64,000 nucleotides of DNA from Carposina sasakii (GCA_014607495.2 CP053148.1:4960001-5024000); one strand, 5' to 3'. Shown: positions 1 to 13,600, counted from the first letter of the stretch. Made by a program: numbers and translations. The notes: a model not told the origin generated them from the letters alone.

Positions 1-26
1 ACGCGCTCCCGTGTGCAATATGTCAT
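1..26 (-). CDS. possible third exon of the secreted protein gene (partial)
   Basis: On the minus strand a candidate acceptor (GGACAG) lies 66 nt downstream of the exon 2 donor, with a branch-point-like TTTACTAAG before it. Reading on in phase 0 gives MTYCTRER before the window ends. The intron would be short but normal for insects. The pyrimidine tract is weak, so this is tentative; the exon could equally lie outside the window. Confidence 0.25.
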
Positions 27-92
27 CTGTCCAAACATGGTCCAAACTTAGTAAAGCCGCACTTTTCAAGTTATCTTGTATTTATTTGTTAC

Positions 93-224
93 CTTCATTT
101 GTTCCCCACCGTCACAAAACCCGCCGTTATGTGGCTCCACACCGAAGCTGTTGATGCAGGCGCGGTCTTCAGGCATCAACGAGTCTATTTGAAATGCGCA
201 CTTTGGCAATCCGTCTGTCCTTTC
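93..224 (-). CDS. unrecognised secreted protein, exon 2
   Basis: This 132 nt exon (44 codons, phase 0 at both ends) is bounded by acceptor TTCTACAG and donor AAG|GTAAC. It reads on directly from exon 1 without stops and begins ERTDGLPKCAFQ. It contains three cysteines (in PKCAF, RACINS and GFCDGG), suggesting a disulfide-bonded extracellular domain. I do not recognise the family. The exon is too short to appear as a stand-alone ORF; support comes from matching phase, both splice sites and protein-like composition. Confidence 0.68.
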
Positions 225-354
225 CTGTAGAATTATTTATGGATATTAGAGATTACAGAGTGCACAATAACTACGAATACGCCAAGGCGAGTGACCAAAG
301 TTAGATTAGGTTACAATAACCTTTATCATTAGGAAGTCTTATAAATTGACTTAC

Positions 355-792
355 CCATCCTACATCATCACATCTCTTAGGTTCGTCGTAGCAAATGTAA
401 TAGTTGGTGGCCTTCGATCCGTCCGTCCGTTTCTCCGTGGACCAAGTGTACCAGTTCTCGCCGAATTTGAACATACTGTTGATATGCGTCTGTCGGTATA
501 TTAGCGGAAATATCATTTCGTTGGGATGAATCTGTTTAGTTTTCTCCGTGGTCCCTTTCTCTTCCTCGTAGTCGATTCTCTCGTTGGTCTCTTTCCGTTT
601 GTTGTGAGCTATGATAAACGGTAACATGGTCACGTCTACCCTTTTCTTTCGGTCCCAGTTGTCGGCTGGTCTTTGCTCCTCTTCATCCATTTTCGAGTCT
701 TCCTGATCCGAATGCATAACCACTTTTACTTTAACAGCTAATATAGAATTACAGAAACACAAAGATAGAAGGAAGAGTGTGAGTCGTCCCAT
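355..792 (-). CDS. unrecognised secreted protein, first coding exon
   Basis: The exon starts at ATG (792) and encodes 146 residues up to a strong donor, TGG|GTAAGT; open reading continues past the donor to a stop near 301, which I treat as intron. Residues 1-19 (MGRLTLFLLSLCFCNSILA) form a good signal peptide with likely cleavage after ILA. Next comes an acidic and charged stretch (DQEDSKMDEEEQRP, later IDYEEEKGTTEKTK), then a tryptophan/tyrosine-rich segment (FGENWYTWSTEKRTDG, NYYICYDEPKRCDDVGW). The first cysteines of the mature chain are in the latter part. The gene lies 3.7 kb downstream of Ddr in the same orientation. The family is unknown to me; an extracellular role is inferred only from the signal peptide and cysteines. 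Confidence 0.72.
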
Positions 793-3700
793 GTCTGCGT
801 GGTGTCTCGCTGGGAGCTGTGTTTCTAGTGCTCTCTACGTCCGTTTTTCTCGTACACGGATGTAGTTAATAGCGTTTTCCGATAAAGACCAATGTTTGTA
901 AACATAGGCATAATAATTGCCTTTAGAATTGCTAAAAGAATGGACTTTTTTCATGTTTACATTACTGTTCTCCGATAGTATGGCGTTTGCTATTTGGAAA
1001 TGACATCCTTAAAATAAAAACATAACACTAAACCGTTAATCAGTATAGATTGGTGTAGCTATGTGCCTATTCAAAGAGAATAAAACGAACTGTAAAAACC
1101 TGCCTACACACATACACATAGGTAGTCATAAAAATGAGTCACACTTTCATAAATCAGGGTTGGTTACCATGATGCTAGACCGTAGTGTTTGCGAAGGTAC
1201 GATTTCAGACCCCTCATTCTTGCACGCTCGTCTGCAGCCTAATTAGCCTTAGGGTTCATCAGACCCAGATGACATTTCATGTATCTCTTTTCATGACCTT
1301 CCCATGAGACTGATCTGTAGTTCTCGGTTTAGTACATTGCAAACATACCTCTTTCGCCTCGTCCAATTTCATTAAGTTCTTCATACATGCAGGTTTCGGG
1401 TGCTCTTAACTAGCCCTTTATTTAAAATATTCTCAATTTGGTTTGTGTAGGTTTAGGTGCGCGGTGCAACGTTTCGTGTAAATGATCTTTCACAGCATCT
1501 TTGACTATTCGGAATTTATTTTAGGGCGCGTCGCGATTGAGGCTATATCGGCTGAAGAGTATGAAATTATCGGAAGATTAGAACGCGTAGATAAGAGCCG
1601 GATAGTTGCGTAATGCAATATTTTGATTGGCCCATTCTTGCCCAATTTCGGCCTTTACGACCTCAGTAAAAATAGAGAGCGCCAGCATTATAATATTTTG
1701 ATCGATTCTGACCGCCACACGTAAAATTTGTTTTGCCTTTCATTTTCTGTCTTAGATATTTATGTATAGGTACATTAAGAATGGAGAGGGACATACATAC
1801 CTAATTTTAGTAAGTGTGACGGTCAGGATCGACCACAAAATGTAACGCAATTTCTGAAAAGTAAGGGTAATGGGTACAGGGTAGCTATGTAACCTTTGTA
1901 AATAAAAAGCAGTAAATAGGATTATTGCTTTTATTTGGGTATAAAGATGTAGAGTATAAAATAAAAATACTGCATTTGGTATCAACCTTTCATCATAAAA
2001 CTTTGATTATGAAAATTAAGCATTTCGACAAATACATGTTTTACAACTATAAAATAAAATTAAAGCATAAACTTGTCCCTATACTAATTCATTTCTTTAT
2101 CTAAATAGAAATTGTATAATCATAATAATATAGTACAAATAAACAAGCAAGTGAAGTTTGGACCATTGATAGGAATTTACAGTTTTCCATAGTGCTTGAT
2201 ATTTTATACATCAGCCGTACGAATTCGTATTTACAAGATACATAAATAATTTTGTTCTAACGTGATATTTCGTTTAGCATTAGGGTTAAGAAATAGCTTC
2301 ACTAAGGCAGTGAGGGTGACTTATTGTACATCATTATCAACGCCTAACATTACGTCCGATGTGGTTGCTAATGTCTACTGGTTCCTAGTAAGATCTACTA
2401 CCAGTCTAAGTAGCTACTTGTCTAATGATGATATTCACCGTCGTAATCCCTTATTCGAGGATATTACTTTTGTGTTGTATAAGGGTTTTTTTGAGTTACC
2501 GACTATGCTTACTAGGTTAAACACCACATTTAAATGTGGTGTTTCTAAAACTGAAATGCATGGGAAACCTACCGACAACGCTAAATGTTAACTTCAGATT
2601 GGAATATCTGTAGTTTCAATCTATAGAATGTACGTATAACTTATTTGTAATGATGACCTAGATTCACTAGTGTTTAGTTAGACTGCATCCTGTAAACTCT
2701 AAAGTATAGTTCCAGTAGACCAGTCGCGAGACCTACATCGAACTGCGAAAGGTAATTCTATAAATACGAAGTCCGCTCTTCTATAATCTAATAGCTAGAT
2801 AATAATTAACGAACAAAATAGAGCTCGATTCAAAGAAACGCGTACTTACAATAGATTCCTACTTATATTTAAAAATTATTTAGACTCTAAATAGCCTAGT
2901 AAACATTGGTTCTGTCAGTACGATAGTGAATAAACTCTACATGCAAAAGTAAAGTCGCTTATAAGTAGAAGTGCTTAACTAGGTAGGCTCGACACAGTAA
3001 GCCGGTTTAGGTCCACAATACAAAACGTAACAACTAGTGATACTTTATAAGCTTACATTCGGATACACTACTCGACGGCAACGCAACGACAGATAAAACA
3101 ATACTGATACACTTTCTAAAACTAATATTAGAGATTCATACACACAAAAATATAAGTCTTTAATTCGTCAAAATAGATTAACCTGGATAGTTATTACTTT
3201 GTGCTATCTAATAGATAACTAAATGATTAACCAACTAGCTCATATACCAAATAATAGTCAGATGTATCCGAACATAGTTCCTATTTAGCGACAGAGATAG
3301 ACCCTATCTACTGGCGTATATTTAAATATTGTCGCAAACCGCCAACTCTAACTTCGACAGCAAACTACGGAAAATAGACAGTTCTATATTTTAAATAAGT
3401 ATTTCTATTTAAATTCATTTATTCGTTTCAAATATTAATCATTACAACTAGTATTACTACAACAACTTACTAATATCTTTTCCATTCTTGAAATCTGTCT
3501 ATATTTAAGAAAATAAATGACTATCAAGATGGTAACTTAGCTATAGAATGTCTCAAACAGGGAAGTGTAGGAAGATCGGATTGCCTTATGTCTATAATAC
3601 GTAGCTCACTTGTGAAAGTTACACGCAGTCAACTAGAAGATAAGTACCCAATAAATATATCTAGGCGCCTCCACATCACTGCCGACCTCGGAAATATCAA

Positions 3701-4448
3701 CTTTAATAGTGGTCTATCAAGATGTCAAAACATATATAAAAATAGTGTTTCAAATAGTATAATAATAGCTGCTCGTTGTAATAATATTATATTAAAGTAA
3801 TATTATGACATTTTATTGTTTTGAGTCACTAATAAAACGATTTGTGCAACATTTTGCGCATAATACGAAAATAGGCCGAACAGTTTTTAGAGCCGATGAA
3901 AATAATTTACAATAAATTACATTACAATCAATATTAGGCTATGTATAACTTATACGGAGTAGCAGTGATCCTCTTTTACGTGACTGCAAAGTATCGTGTA
4001 TCGTTTGCCAATCGATATTTCCGAATCGATTCGCCATCACCAACTGAACATTCAAGCCGTGCAGAAAAGCCTTCGGAACGTGTAAAGCTAAGAGAATCCT
4101 ATTTAAGTACAAAATACCGACCAGAAACGAGTCCAGAAATATCTATTGCGTCGACAAAACGAAGAAAATCATGCGAAATTTGTGAATACAACACCCATTC
4201 TTACGATTAGACACCCAATAATAATTAATTACGCTGCTAACGTTATCAACACTGAATGACCGAAGTGAAACCTACATATTGCAGTGACGTCAAATATATC
4301 CTAGTAATTGAATTTAGACTAACGTCCGAACTGCGTAAAGCTGTAAAGAAATCACTTAAAACTTGGTTTGTTGGTAATAGTCAGGGTGTCGCTCACAAAA
4401 GTCGGGCGGGCCTCAGATGCCCGGGTGGACCGGGCAGTGTCGCCGGGA
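793..4448. other. gene-free stretch between the secreted-protein gene and Ddr
   Basis: AT-rich sequence with many stops in all frames. It should hold the 5' UTR and promoter of the minus-strand secreted gene near 793-1000 and the 3' UTR of Ddr below 4449. Short ORFs here (for example 2262-2591 and 3941-4210) lack protein-like composition. No transposon that I recognise is present, in contrast to the rest of the window. Confidence 0.5.
3812..3817 (-). terminator. candidate Ddr poly(A) signal
   Basis: AATAAA on the minus strand (tttatt on plus), the nearest that I found below the Ddr stop; it would give a 3' UTR of about 640 nt. Other AATAAA copies occur further downstream, so the true end is undetermined. 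Confidence 0.2.
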
Positions 4449-4640
4449 TCACGTGGGCGCGAAGCTGAGGCTCTTCCTCTGCAGGAATAGGTGCGTCTCG
4501 GCGAAGCTCGGGCGCTCGAGTTCGTCGCGTCGCCAACATTCGAGCATTAGTTCGTAAACGTCGCGCGGACAGCCCGGCGCTCGGTCTATACACTCGAATA
4601 GACCGTCGTCCGCTTGCAGGTGGGATAGATTCTCTAGTAC
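4449..4640 (-). CDS. Ddr: Ddr exon 15: kinase C-lobe end and stop
   Basis: Encodes residues 818-880 and the TGA stop. It begins [13 protein letters not shown] and contains [13 protein letters not shown] and ERPSF, the alpha-H/alpha-I region of tyrosine kinases, matching the human DDR2 segment with VYKLMLSCW. Phase 0 acceptor CTACCCCAG|GTA. A second AG lies 20 nt upstream on the transcript (TTTACAG); using it puts a TAG in frame after eight codons. The protein ends ten residues after the conserved helix with LSFAPT, as short as other DDR tails. Confidence 0.92.
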   Translation of the reverse strand, partial: VLENLSHLQADDGLFECIDRAPGCPRDVYELMLECWRRDELERPSFAETHLFLQRKSLSFAPT

Positions 4641-7600
4641 CTGGGGTAGAGACGGTCATACTGTAAATGTGTCGTAAAACTCGTAAATAGCACACAAAGT
4701 GCTGATTTACAAGAAAATTTATTGCCAAATCTACTTTATTAATGTAGTGCTAGTTACTCAGTTATTAGCAGAATGGGGCCGCCGCAGATGAATTGAAGTG
4801 AGAGGTTTTTTAAAATTTAGTTTATCTTGAAGGAAAGGCAAGGGAAACTATATCCATCCATATAGCCATTGTCTTTAGTAGAGGATTTTCAGAATTTATG
4901 ATCGATGATAAAACCGGCAATACGGCATGCTTAGTACGGTTAATTATGTCTTAAAGAAACTTTGACTGCTATTAGGTAGGTAAGAAAAACTATGTATATT
5001 ATTTATGAGTAGCCTAACTGCTGGCCTCTGTTGATTAAATTATAATCACAAACAGATTTACCTTTCCTGTAGTTCAAGAACAAAAAATAAAGGGTAGCTT
5101 AACTTATAAAAATAAAACGTTAAAAACAAAGTCAAATCCACTTACATCATTCTCAGTAAGATGCTCATAAGGCCGGCGGCGGCACATGGTGAAGATCTCA
5201 TGCAGTGTTACCGCGAACGCCCACACGTCGCTCTTGGTGGTGTACTTCCCGCACATGATGGACTCCCACGATGCCCAGCGCAGGGGCAGTGGGATGCGTC
5301 CGTCCACTTTGTAGTAATCCCCCGTGTAAGCCTCGTTGTCCGTGCCAAAGTCGCTGATTTTGACCTGGTACCCTTTACCCACTAGGATGTTTCTGCAGGT
5401 GAAAACGTTTGATATATTGTTTATATGCAACTCTTACCGAATGGATAGGCCTATTCATATTTATGTGCACTTATGTATTGTATGGAACAAAAGTATCTAT
5501 ATAAAGTATTCTTGTCCAAATATAAAAAGTAGTCTTGTTAGAAATTGATCGCTCAACGTCCCTAATTTTCGATAGCGCGTTCCTTTAACGATGTTCCAAA
5601 CTCTTCTTAAAATTTATCATTAACTATTTGAAGGATAAATTTGGGTTTCCTGCCTTTTCGCCGAAAATTGATTGCCAGAAATTTCACTTGCCAACTAACG
5701 TTTCGCAGAATTTTATTTCGCCGAATAATCATTTGCCAACTTATCATATAATTTTAAAAATATTTTAATTTGCATAATATTGATAATTTAGATGACAGAC
5801 AATAATACTTAATTACATTACATAACCAACTACACCAAAACACATACCTGGCAGCCAGATCGCGATGCACAAAATTGAGCGTCTCCAAATACTGCATGCC
5901 GGCGGCGATCTGCGTGGCTATGTACAGCAGCACCGGGTTGGAAAGTGGCGCCACTGTGCGGAGGAAAGCGCACAAGTCTCCCAGTTCGAGGTATTCCAAT
6001 ACCACCGCCAGAGGGGGCGATCGACACGCTCCGAGCACGCGTGAGAGGTGAGGCGACGATAACGCGGCTAAGATGCGCACGTCGCGTTCGAATTCCTCCC
6101 TGAAAATTGCTTGTATGTAAGTTTTATAAGTTTCGAACATCTAGCTGTAAAAATCGATGCAGGAAGTAATTTTGGAACCATTCTTGTTGAATGTTTTTAT
6201 TATGATAGCGCGGCCGGTAGGCACCTATCTGTACTATTTATAAACGTATCTCACCGATTTCATATTTCATCCTTTTGTGATTACATATCTGCATTGACTT
6301 ACGGAGCCGAGACGTGGAACCTGACGGTGAGGCTGGCTCACCGATTGCATGTCACTCAGAGAGCTATGGGAAGGTCAATGGTCGGAATCTCGCTAATGGA
6401 CAAAGTCCGAAACGAGGTTATCCGTCAGAAGACCAAAGTAACAGACATAGTCTCGAAATGTAGCAGACTGAAGTGGCAGTGGGCCGGCCACATCTGTCGT
6501 AGAACCGATGGACGGTGAAGTAAACGGGTTCTCGAATGGAGACCGCGCCTCGGCAAGCGTAGTGTTGGGCGGACCGATGACTTAAGGAGGACGGCTGGTA
6601 GTGACTGTAGCGTACTCTGGGGGAGGCCTACGTCCAGCAGTGGACTGCAATAGGCTGACGACGATCTACATTTAATACTTTAATGGCCAATTGCAATATT
6701 AGAGAACAAGATAAGTAACACATCAATCAACGCAATAGAAGGTTTATACTACAATCCTTGAATTTGATCTCGATCTCTAGCATTACAAAAGGCTGTATTT
6801 CTTCATGCACTAACTAACTAAAGGCCCATTTACATAATACCATTTTCTTTAACATTCAAGAGCAATTATTGATACACCATTATTTACTAGCAAAAATTGA
6901 ACAATGTGTCAAAAATGGCAGATTAGGTCACACCAGTCAACAAATGACTTCAGCAAAATTGTATGCAAGCAACAGGCAAGAAAATGGTATTATGTAAATG
7001 AGGCTTTATGCTGAAGGATGTTGTACAAAAGCAGGGAGAAGACCATAGCGGAGTTATAAACCCAATAACGTCTATATAAAGCACGTCATACATGATATAC
7101 CTCTCGTTGACAGTCGCGTCCAGACACATGAACTTGACGGCCACGAGTCGTTTCTCCGATGTGATGACTCCATTGTATTCTGGGACTCCGTCTGCTTCCG
7201 CCACATATACCTAATAGATGAACATAAATAAATATACCCACGCTTCATAAGGCATTTAGTGTCACCGACTACGTATTTTCGTATCCTTGCTTTCCTAGAG
7301 GTGCCACCGGCACTAAGCACGGTGCAGCACACGTAAGGTTGTAAAAATAAGGTTATAATCAGAGGTCGGAATTAGGTAGAGTCATTTATGTACTTGCATC
7401 GAAATGTTGATATTAATGTGGACCTTCCCAGGATTTCTAATGGACAATCCCGTGTGACCAACAATATTACAAATAAATAATAATAAAACCCTCAGAGATA
7501 GACAAATAAAACAAAGATAATTAACATAAAATTTCTGCTCTTTAAAATTAATACCGGAATTTGAGGCATATCCACTTTCTTCCTTCGCTGTATGAAATCA

Positions 7601-10600
7601 GTGCAAGTACATAAATGACTCTACCTAATTCCGACCTCTGGTTATAATATGCCTAAGAATAGGGTGAATGTGACTCATCGGGTAGATTATTGTTATAAAG
7701 CGTTTCCGCCAGAGTAGAGGGTTATAGGTGCAATTAAATATAAATAAATATTCACACACTTCACAACACATTGACCTAGTCCCACACTAAGATGCCTAAG
7801 GTCTTGTGTCGTGTGTACTAAGCAACGGTATATAAATACACAGATAAGTATATAAACATCCATGACTCGGAAACAAACATCGATGTTCATCACATCAATG
7901 TTTGCACCTACCGGGATTCGAACCCAGGACCTATGGCGTCGCAGGTCGGGCAACTACTAACTACACCAATCGGCCGTCAAATTTGGGGATACATTTGCCT
8001 AGCAGCAGAATATATAATGGCCACATAAAAATAAGAGTAGTGTCACTGACCGTGCCAAACGCGCCCTCAGCGAGTTTGGAGATCATCCGCAGTCGATGTC
8101 TCGGGAACTCGATGACGTTGGTGGTCTCGAGGCGGCGCTTCAGGTCCGTGATCACTTCCTGCTGACTCGGCGACTGTCGACAAAGGAAATCACTTTAAAA
8201 TAGCTCTAACAATACACGGTTTTTACGAAATAAGCTAACAAACATAATTATTACAAAACCAAGTTAGATACTGTTTATAAAAGACATTTGTATCTTTATA
8301 TAAGACAAAATGTATGGAATATCTGCCAAATTTAGGCAATATTTAGCTTAAACAATGTTTAAATTCTTTTGTAGCATTAGCAATAGCACGAAACATGCAA
8401 ACAGGAAATATTTGTCAGGTTATTTCCATTTACGGTTGGACCACACCTGTTAGAGTCCGTTTCATAAAGAATTTCTGATTTCGGAACAATTTTTTTTGTA
8501 TTCACGGACACAGAAAATGAGGTCACACACATAGCAACTAGCGCCATCCTTCATCAGAACTATTCTATGAAATGTACGCCTTCTTCATATGCTAGAGAGA
8601 GAAAGATAGCACAATATATAGCTCTTGGATTCTATAGCGTTCTTGCTATCTTGATATTTTAGGGCGACGGAAAAAAGCTATGTACTGGATTCGCGAAATT
8701 TACAATTTGTTCAATTTACTTATTTCTCCCTTATCACCATCATTACAGGCATTAACAAAATGTGACAGCTCTGATGATGGAGCCAGAGGATATACGAAAT
8801 TCTTTTTAATCGTTTATAAACTTGACTGTCGAACTCGACAAATCGGTCACTGCGGAGGTTGTTGGGATGCCTATGTTCAGGGACTTCCCAAGGCTGAAAA
8901 TGATTAACCTGACTCACCCTGGTGCTATGCTTGGAGCGTATCGAGCCGGCGGCCGATCGACGCGCTTCGACGTCGTCCATTTTGTCGATGTGGTCGATCG
9001 CGTCGGTGGCGCGGTCCGACAGACTGTCCATGCGACGCTTGGTCAGCAGCGGCGCGGAACTTAGCTCGGGCACCGCGTAGTCATAGTTCGAACTGTCTGC
9101 TGACACAAACGTGGTCTACATTAGAGAGTAATCATCATCTTCCTGCCATAATTTTTAATGGGGTTAAAAAATGTTTCAAGTTGATTAACAGTTCTACTGA
9201 CATCGTTCATTAGAAATTAAACATTTTAAAAAGCCCTATACAAAATTATAATGGGTTCCGTTGCTATTGTTAGATTCAGATAATTTATTTAGATAGGCAC
9301 ATGATAGTGACATTATAATTCTAATTTTTCACCGATAAACATAAAAATGTCGCCTTTACTTGATAGTTTCCACATTAGGTAAAAAAATAACGTACCCGAC
9401 ATCGCCACGTTCTCCTTAGCGAAGTCCTTCATCTCCAACAGGACAGTACTATAACCGAAGTATGGCGCACACTTCAGCGCCTGATATGGCTCCTGATATT
9501 CGTCCGACTTCACATCCATACAATCATGGCCCATTTTGTTCGACGCTAGCATAGAAATGTGAGACGACGTGCCACATCTAGAGTAGTTATCGTCTCTTTT
9601 GTTAGCCACCGCGGTTTTAGCCAGTGGCGATGCAAAGCATTTCCTATGCTTATGCCTATGTATAATAAGAAACACTGCTACAGCTAGCAATATGACCAAA
9701 GCGGTCAGTACTCCGACGACTATGGCCATGTATAACGGGTCTTCTTGGTGTGCAGTGGTCATAGGCACTTCTTTTGTAGCAGGTACCTTCGCTTTTTCCT
9801 TTCCTGGTTTGGCTTTTGCGCTTTCTGGGGTGTGGTTGCCTTGAGCGATATCTGTTTAGAACAAGTAGGAAAATTATGACTAAACAGGTTGTAACAAAAT
9901 ATCTTAACATACAAGCGAAATTAGCCTACTAATAAAGAACATGTCCGCTTTTAGACTTAAAATCATCAGTTTATTCTTCCGGATACACATCAGGCTATTG
10001 CAGTCCACTGCTGGACGTAGGCCTTCCCCAGGCTGGATGGGTGGATTGGTGACCGCAATCTGATGTTCGGACTATGTTACCCACATGATAGGACTATACG
10101 AGATGTGCCATAGAGTATTTATACACTATACGGGTTAAAGAGTATAGGCTGTCTTCTCATTGTTAACAACTACATGCCTGCCTGCGACCCCATAGCTCAT
10201 GGGTTCCCGGTAAGCGGGATTTATACGATGAATGTTGATGTTTGTGTCCAAGTCATGGATGTTTCCATACCTATCTATGTATTTATATACCATTGGCCAC
10301 GATACAAGACCTTAGGGATCTAAGTAGGTTAATATGTTGTGAAGTGTGTAATTATTTATTTATTTACATACCGGAGTCAAAAACCACTTCGCTGATAAGT
10401 ATCCATCTTGACGAGAACCTCAGTTCAATCCGCACCCACTTTCCGATGCGGTGGTGTAGCTTGATGGAAACGTTGCGAGAATGCTCGAATATGCTGTCCT
10501 CAGCCGTCGAGAAATGTATCGGGTCGTCCTGGTAGTGCCGCCCGCCGATCGAGAACGAGATTATGGCCTCCGAGAACACCTGACGAGAACAGTTGTTATT

Positions 10601-13600
10601 AGATGTATCGATGAAATGTCAGAAGAAAAGTCGGGCATATGGCCTACTCAATTAATATATCAATATGTACAAAACTTTTGTTTCTGAATATTGGAGTGGA
10701 GAATTGGGCTGAAAGGCTAGTAGGAAGCTAACACTTCGGAAGTGTAGTTTTTGAGCAGTTTTCTTGCAATTCCCATGGAAACTAGTAGTCCTTGTGTAGT
10801 AGTAACGGATAAAAGAGCAACTACCATGTAGTTATTGCAGTGAATTTGTACTATCATTATCTTGATCAAGTTTTAGAGAAAGACAGCATCAAATTTATCC
10901 TCCAGATATGTGGCCGTTGGAATAATCGGACTAATTAGATCAGTGACATATTTTGCCAAAAACGAATGCATACATATACAGATGTTTTTTGTTACCACCC
11001 TCAACGAAGGCTACGTACTCTATACATCAAATAAAGTAAAATCGCAAAAAAATATGCTTCCATGGAGAAAAATGATCGTGATGATGAGGAGATTCCGTAG
11101 TTTTCGGGAACGTTGACGACCAAAAATAACCATGTATAATAGTTGTACCTGTACATCGCGCATGAAGCGGTTGTTGCAGTAGAGATGCATGGCACTGAAC
11201 TCTCGTACTCGGTCGAACTCGAACGTGAGCACGGGCGGAGTGGGGCGAGAGTCGTTCTTCCAACCCACCCACGCTGAGCCTAAGTACACACAAATAAATA
11301 CGACGTATAACAAGTACAAGCAAATAAATATGATGTACACGGAGCCAACGGAGCCGAAAGGTTCTAGAGTGGATACTAAAACGCAGCATGGGAAGGCCAC
11401 TAGATGGACGACCTAGCCAGGGTCGCAGGCGTCGTCTGGATGGAGGTCGCTTCCGACCGGTCGGAATGGAGGTTGTTGGGGGAGGAGTATGGTCAGCATT
11501 GGACTTCTCAAGGCTGAAAATGATGATCATGATGATACGGATGCTGCACTTTATTTTGTATCAGTTTGTGTTTCTTTTGTCATAATATCATCTAGATAAT
11601 TTGGCAATTAGTTGAGGTGGTTTCAAATCAAAGAGGACACCTTAGACCTTGACTACAGTACGTTTCAAATTCAAAGAATAATACTCAGATTATGTAGACA
11701 TACATATAACAGCCTTAACGCGCTTAACTAATATATATTATATAATGATATAAATCCTACACAGCAATCAATGATACTGCTTCGCTGCACTACGAGCCTG
11801 CCGTATCAAAAATGCTAAACACAGTGGTTACAAGCTACCCTTAGCCGCCTCCCGAATCTCGTCGCCGCCGAACTGTCCGTCGACAAGTTGACCCAGTCCG
11901 TCGCGTAGGATGTCCCCCGCCTGGCCGTCGTAGATAGTGTCCGTCAGCTCCACGCCGTTGCTGCGTTTGTTGCCTTTCGGCATCGAGTACGCTACTATAC
12001 CGGCTGCGGAAAGAGGAGAGTTCTATATACGTGTTACTATGGATGCACAACGCAGTTACCTTTTGTTGATCATACATACATATATGCACGACTGTGTTCC
12101 CAAGAATTCCAAAGCCAAAGCTGCAGAATCTACAGCCATGTTTAGCAAAGCGAGGTATGTTGGGCAAGCACGAACCTCTTGTAAGTCCGTAACGTTATCG
12201 CCAACTGTTATATTAGTATCTCATAGATTTTGCTTGCGAGCGCATGAAAAGGTTCATGTTTACCCTACAGATGTTTAAGATCAGTGACTAGTTACGAGCT
12301 CATCGCTTGAGAGAACGCCCTTAAATTCCTTAGCCGACTCTTATCATATGCACGGAGGATATGCAGCTGTTGTATTGTAGTGAAGCCCAGCTTGAGCACC
12401 AGGGACTTTGTTGATCAACTTTTTGCCAAATGCTGCTCTGTAACATCTGATAACTAAAAGATGTATTGTTAATAAATGTTGCCGTGTTAGTACGTATAGG
12501 TATATGGACACGTCGAGCAAATCAACAATCTAACAAGTAGCCACACATATTCTAGTATGTTACCGTGTTCCAGGGTGTTATTCATCAAAAAATAACTGCC
12601 CTGTTACGCGTAATGCGTAAGCGCGTGAGTATATCTAGAATTAACTGGGTAAACAAACATTCTGTTACGTTTCCAAAAAAACAGCAAAACGTTTAAATAT
12701 CGCAAACGTAAAACAACATGAAACTTAAGTGAAACAATGTTACTTTATCTCGGCCCTACGCAATGTAACATCTTAATTTATTTCCACATTCGCCACCATT
12801 TGTCGCTATTTCAACCATAGACGGCCACGATACTATAGGTACGTCCAGAATACAATGGTACTCGTCCATTGCCCGTGTTTCGGTGAATTTTTATAAAGCT
12901 GCAATCCGTTCGCCGAGACTGCCCGACCGCTTTTAGAATACCAATGCACTAGTTTACCTGTTATTGAGCAATATTTATACTTATACAGGGAGTTTTAGAG
13001 GATTCTTTTTTGCTATTTTAACAGTGTGTAATGTATTTGATTGTTGGTCACTGTGCGATGGTTTTTGAAACTATGCACTAACCTGATGAGAAATGATCGG
13101 GGACGTATTGCAGCAATATAATCGCGAAAGTAAGTGTGTTACTACTTGCACGCTTCATGTACTCAACTAGTTAGAAGTACTCAATATAGTTGGAAGTACG
13201 GAAAAGAACACAGGCTACATTCTGTAGTGCATAAAAACGTTTACTCTACCCTATCCCCAAGCAAAAACCTTTGAAAGAAGTTAACGCTTAGACCCGCTAC
13301 AGATAATATAAACATTCACAATGGATGCTAATATTATACGCATATTGATATATTTTAACGACACTATAAATAGATTGCAAGTCTTTTCACCCTACGTATT
13401 TCTATAAATTACAGATATTAATTAAAATGATATCAAATGTGACAGTATTATTAATAAGACAGAGTAGGTACCAGGGGTGCATCCTGTATAAAGTTTTATT
13501 ATTATATAAGCGAGAACATGAGTCAGGTACATTTGTATTCACATTCCCTGCGCACCTGCGACCATCTTGCACAATAACTCATATTTTGATACAAAAGCCT

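Noticed and set aside
4393..4728. 111 aa minus ORF over the last Ddr exon
   Set aside because: Other frame; the kinase frame ends at 4449.
5161..5385. Plus-strand ORF over kinase exon 14
   Set aside because: Antisense shadow of the kinase coding sequence.
11027..11530. 167 aa minus ORF across Ddr exon 7
   Set aside because: It is the wrong frame of the exon joined to intron and LINE sequence.
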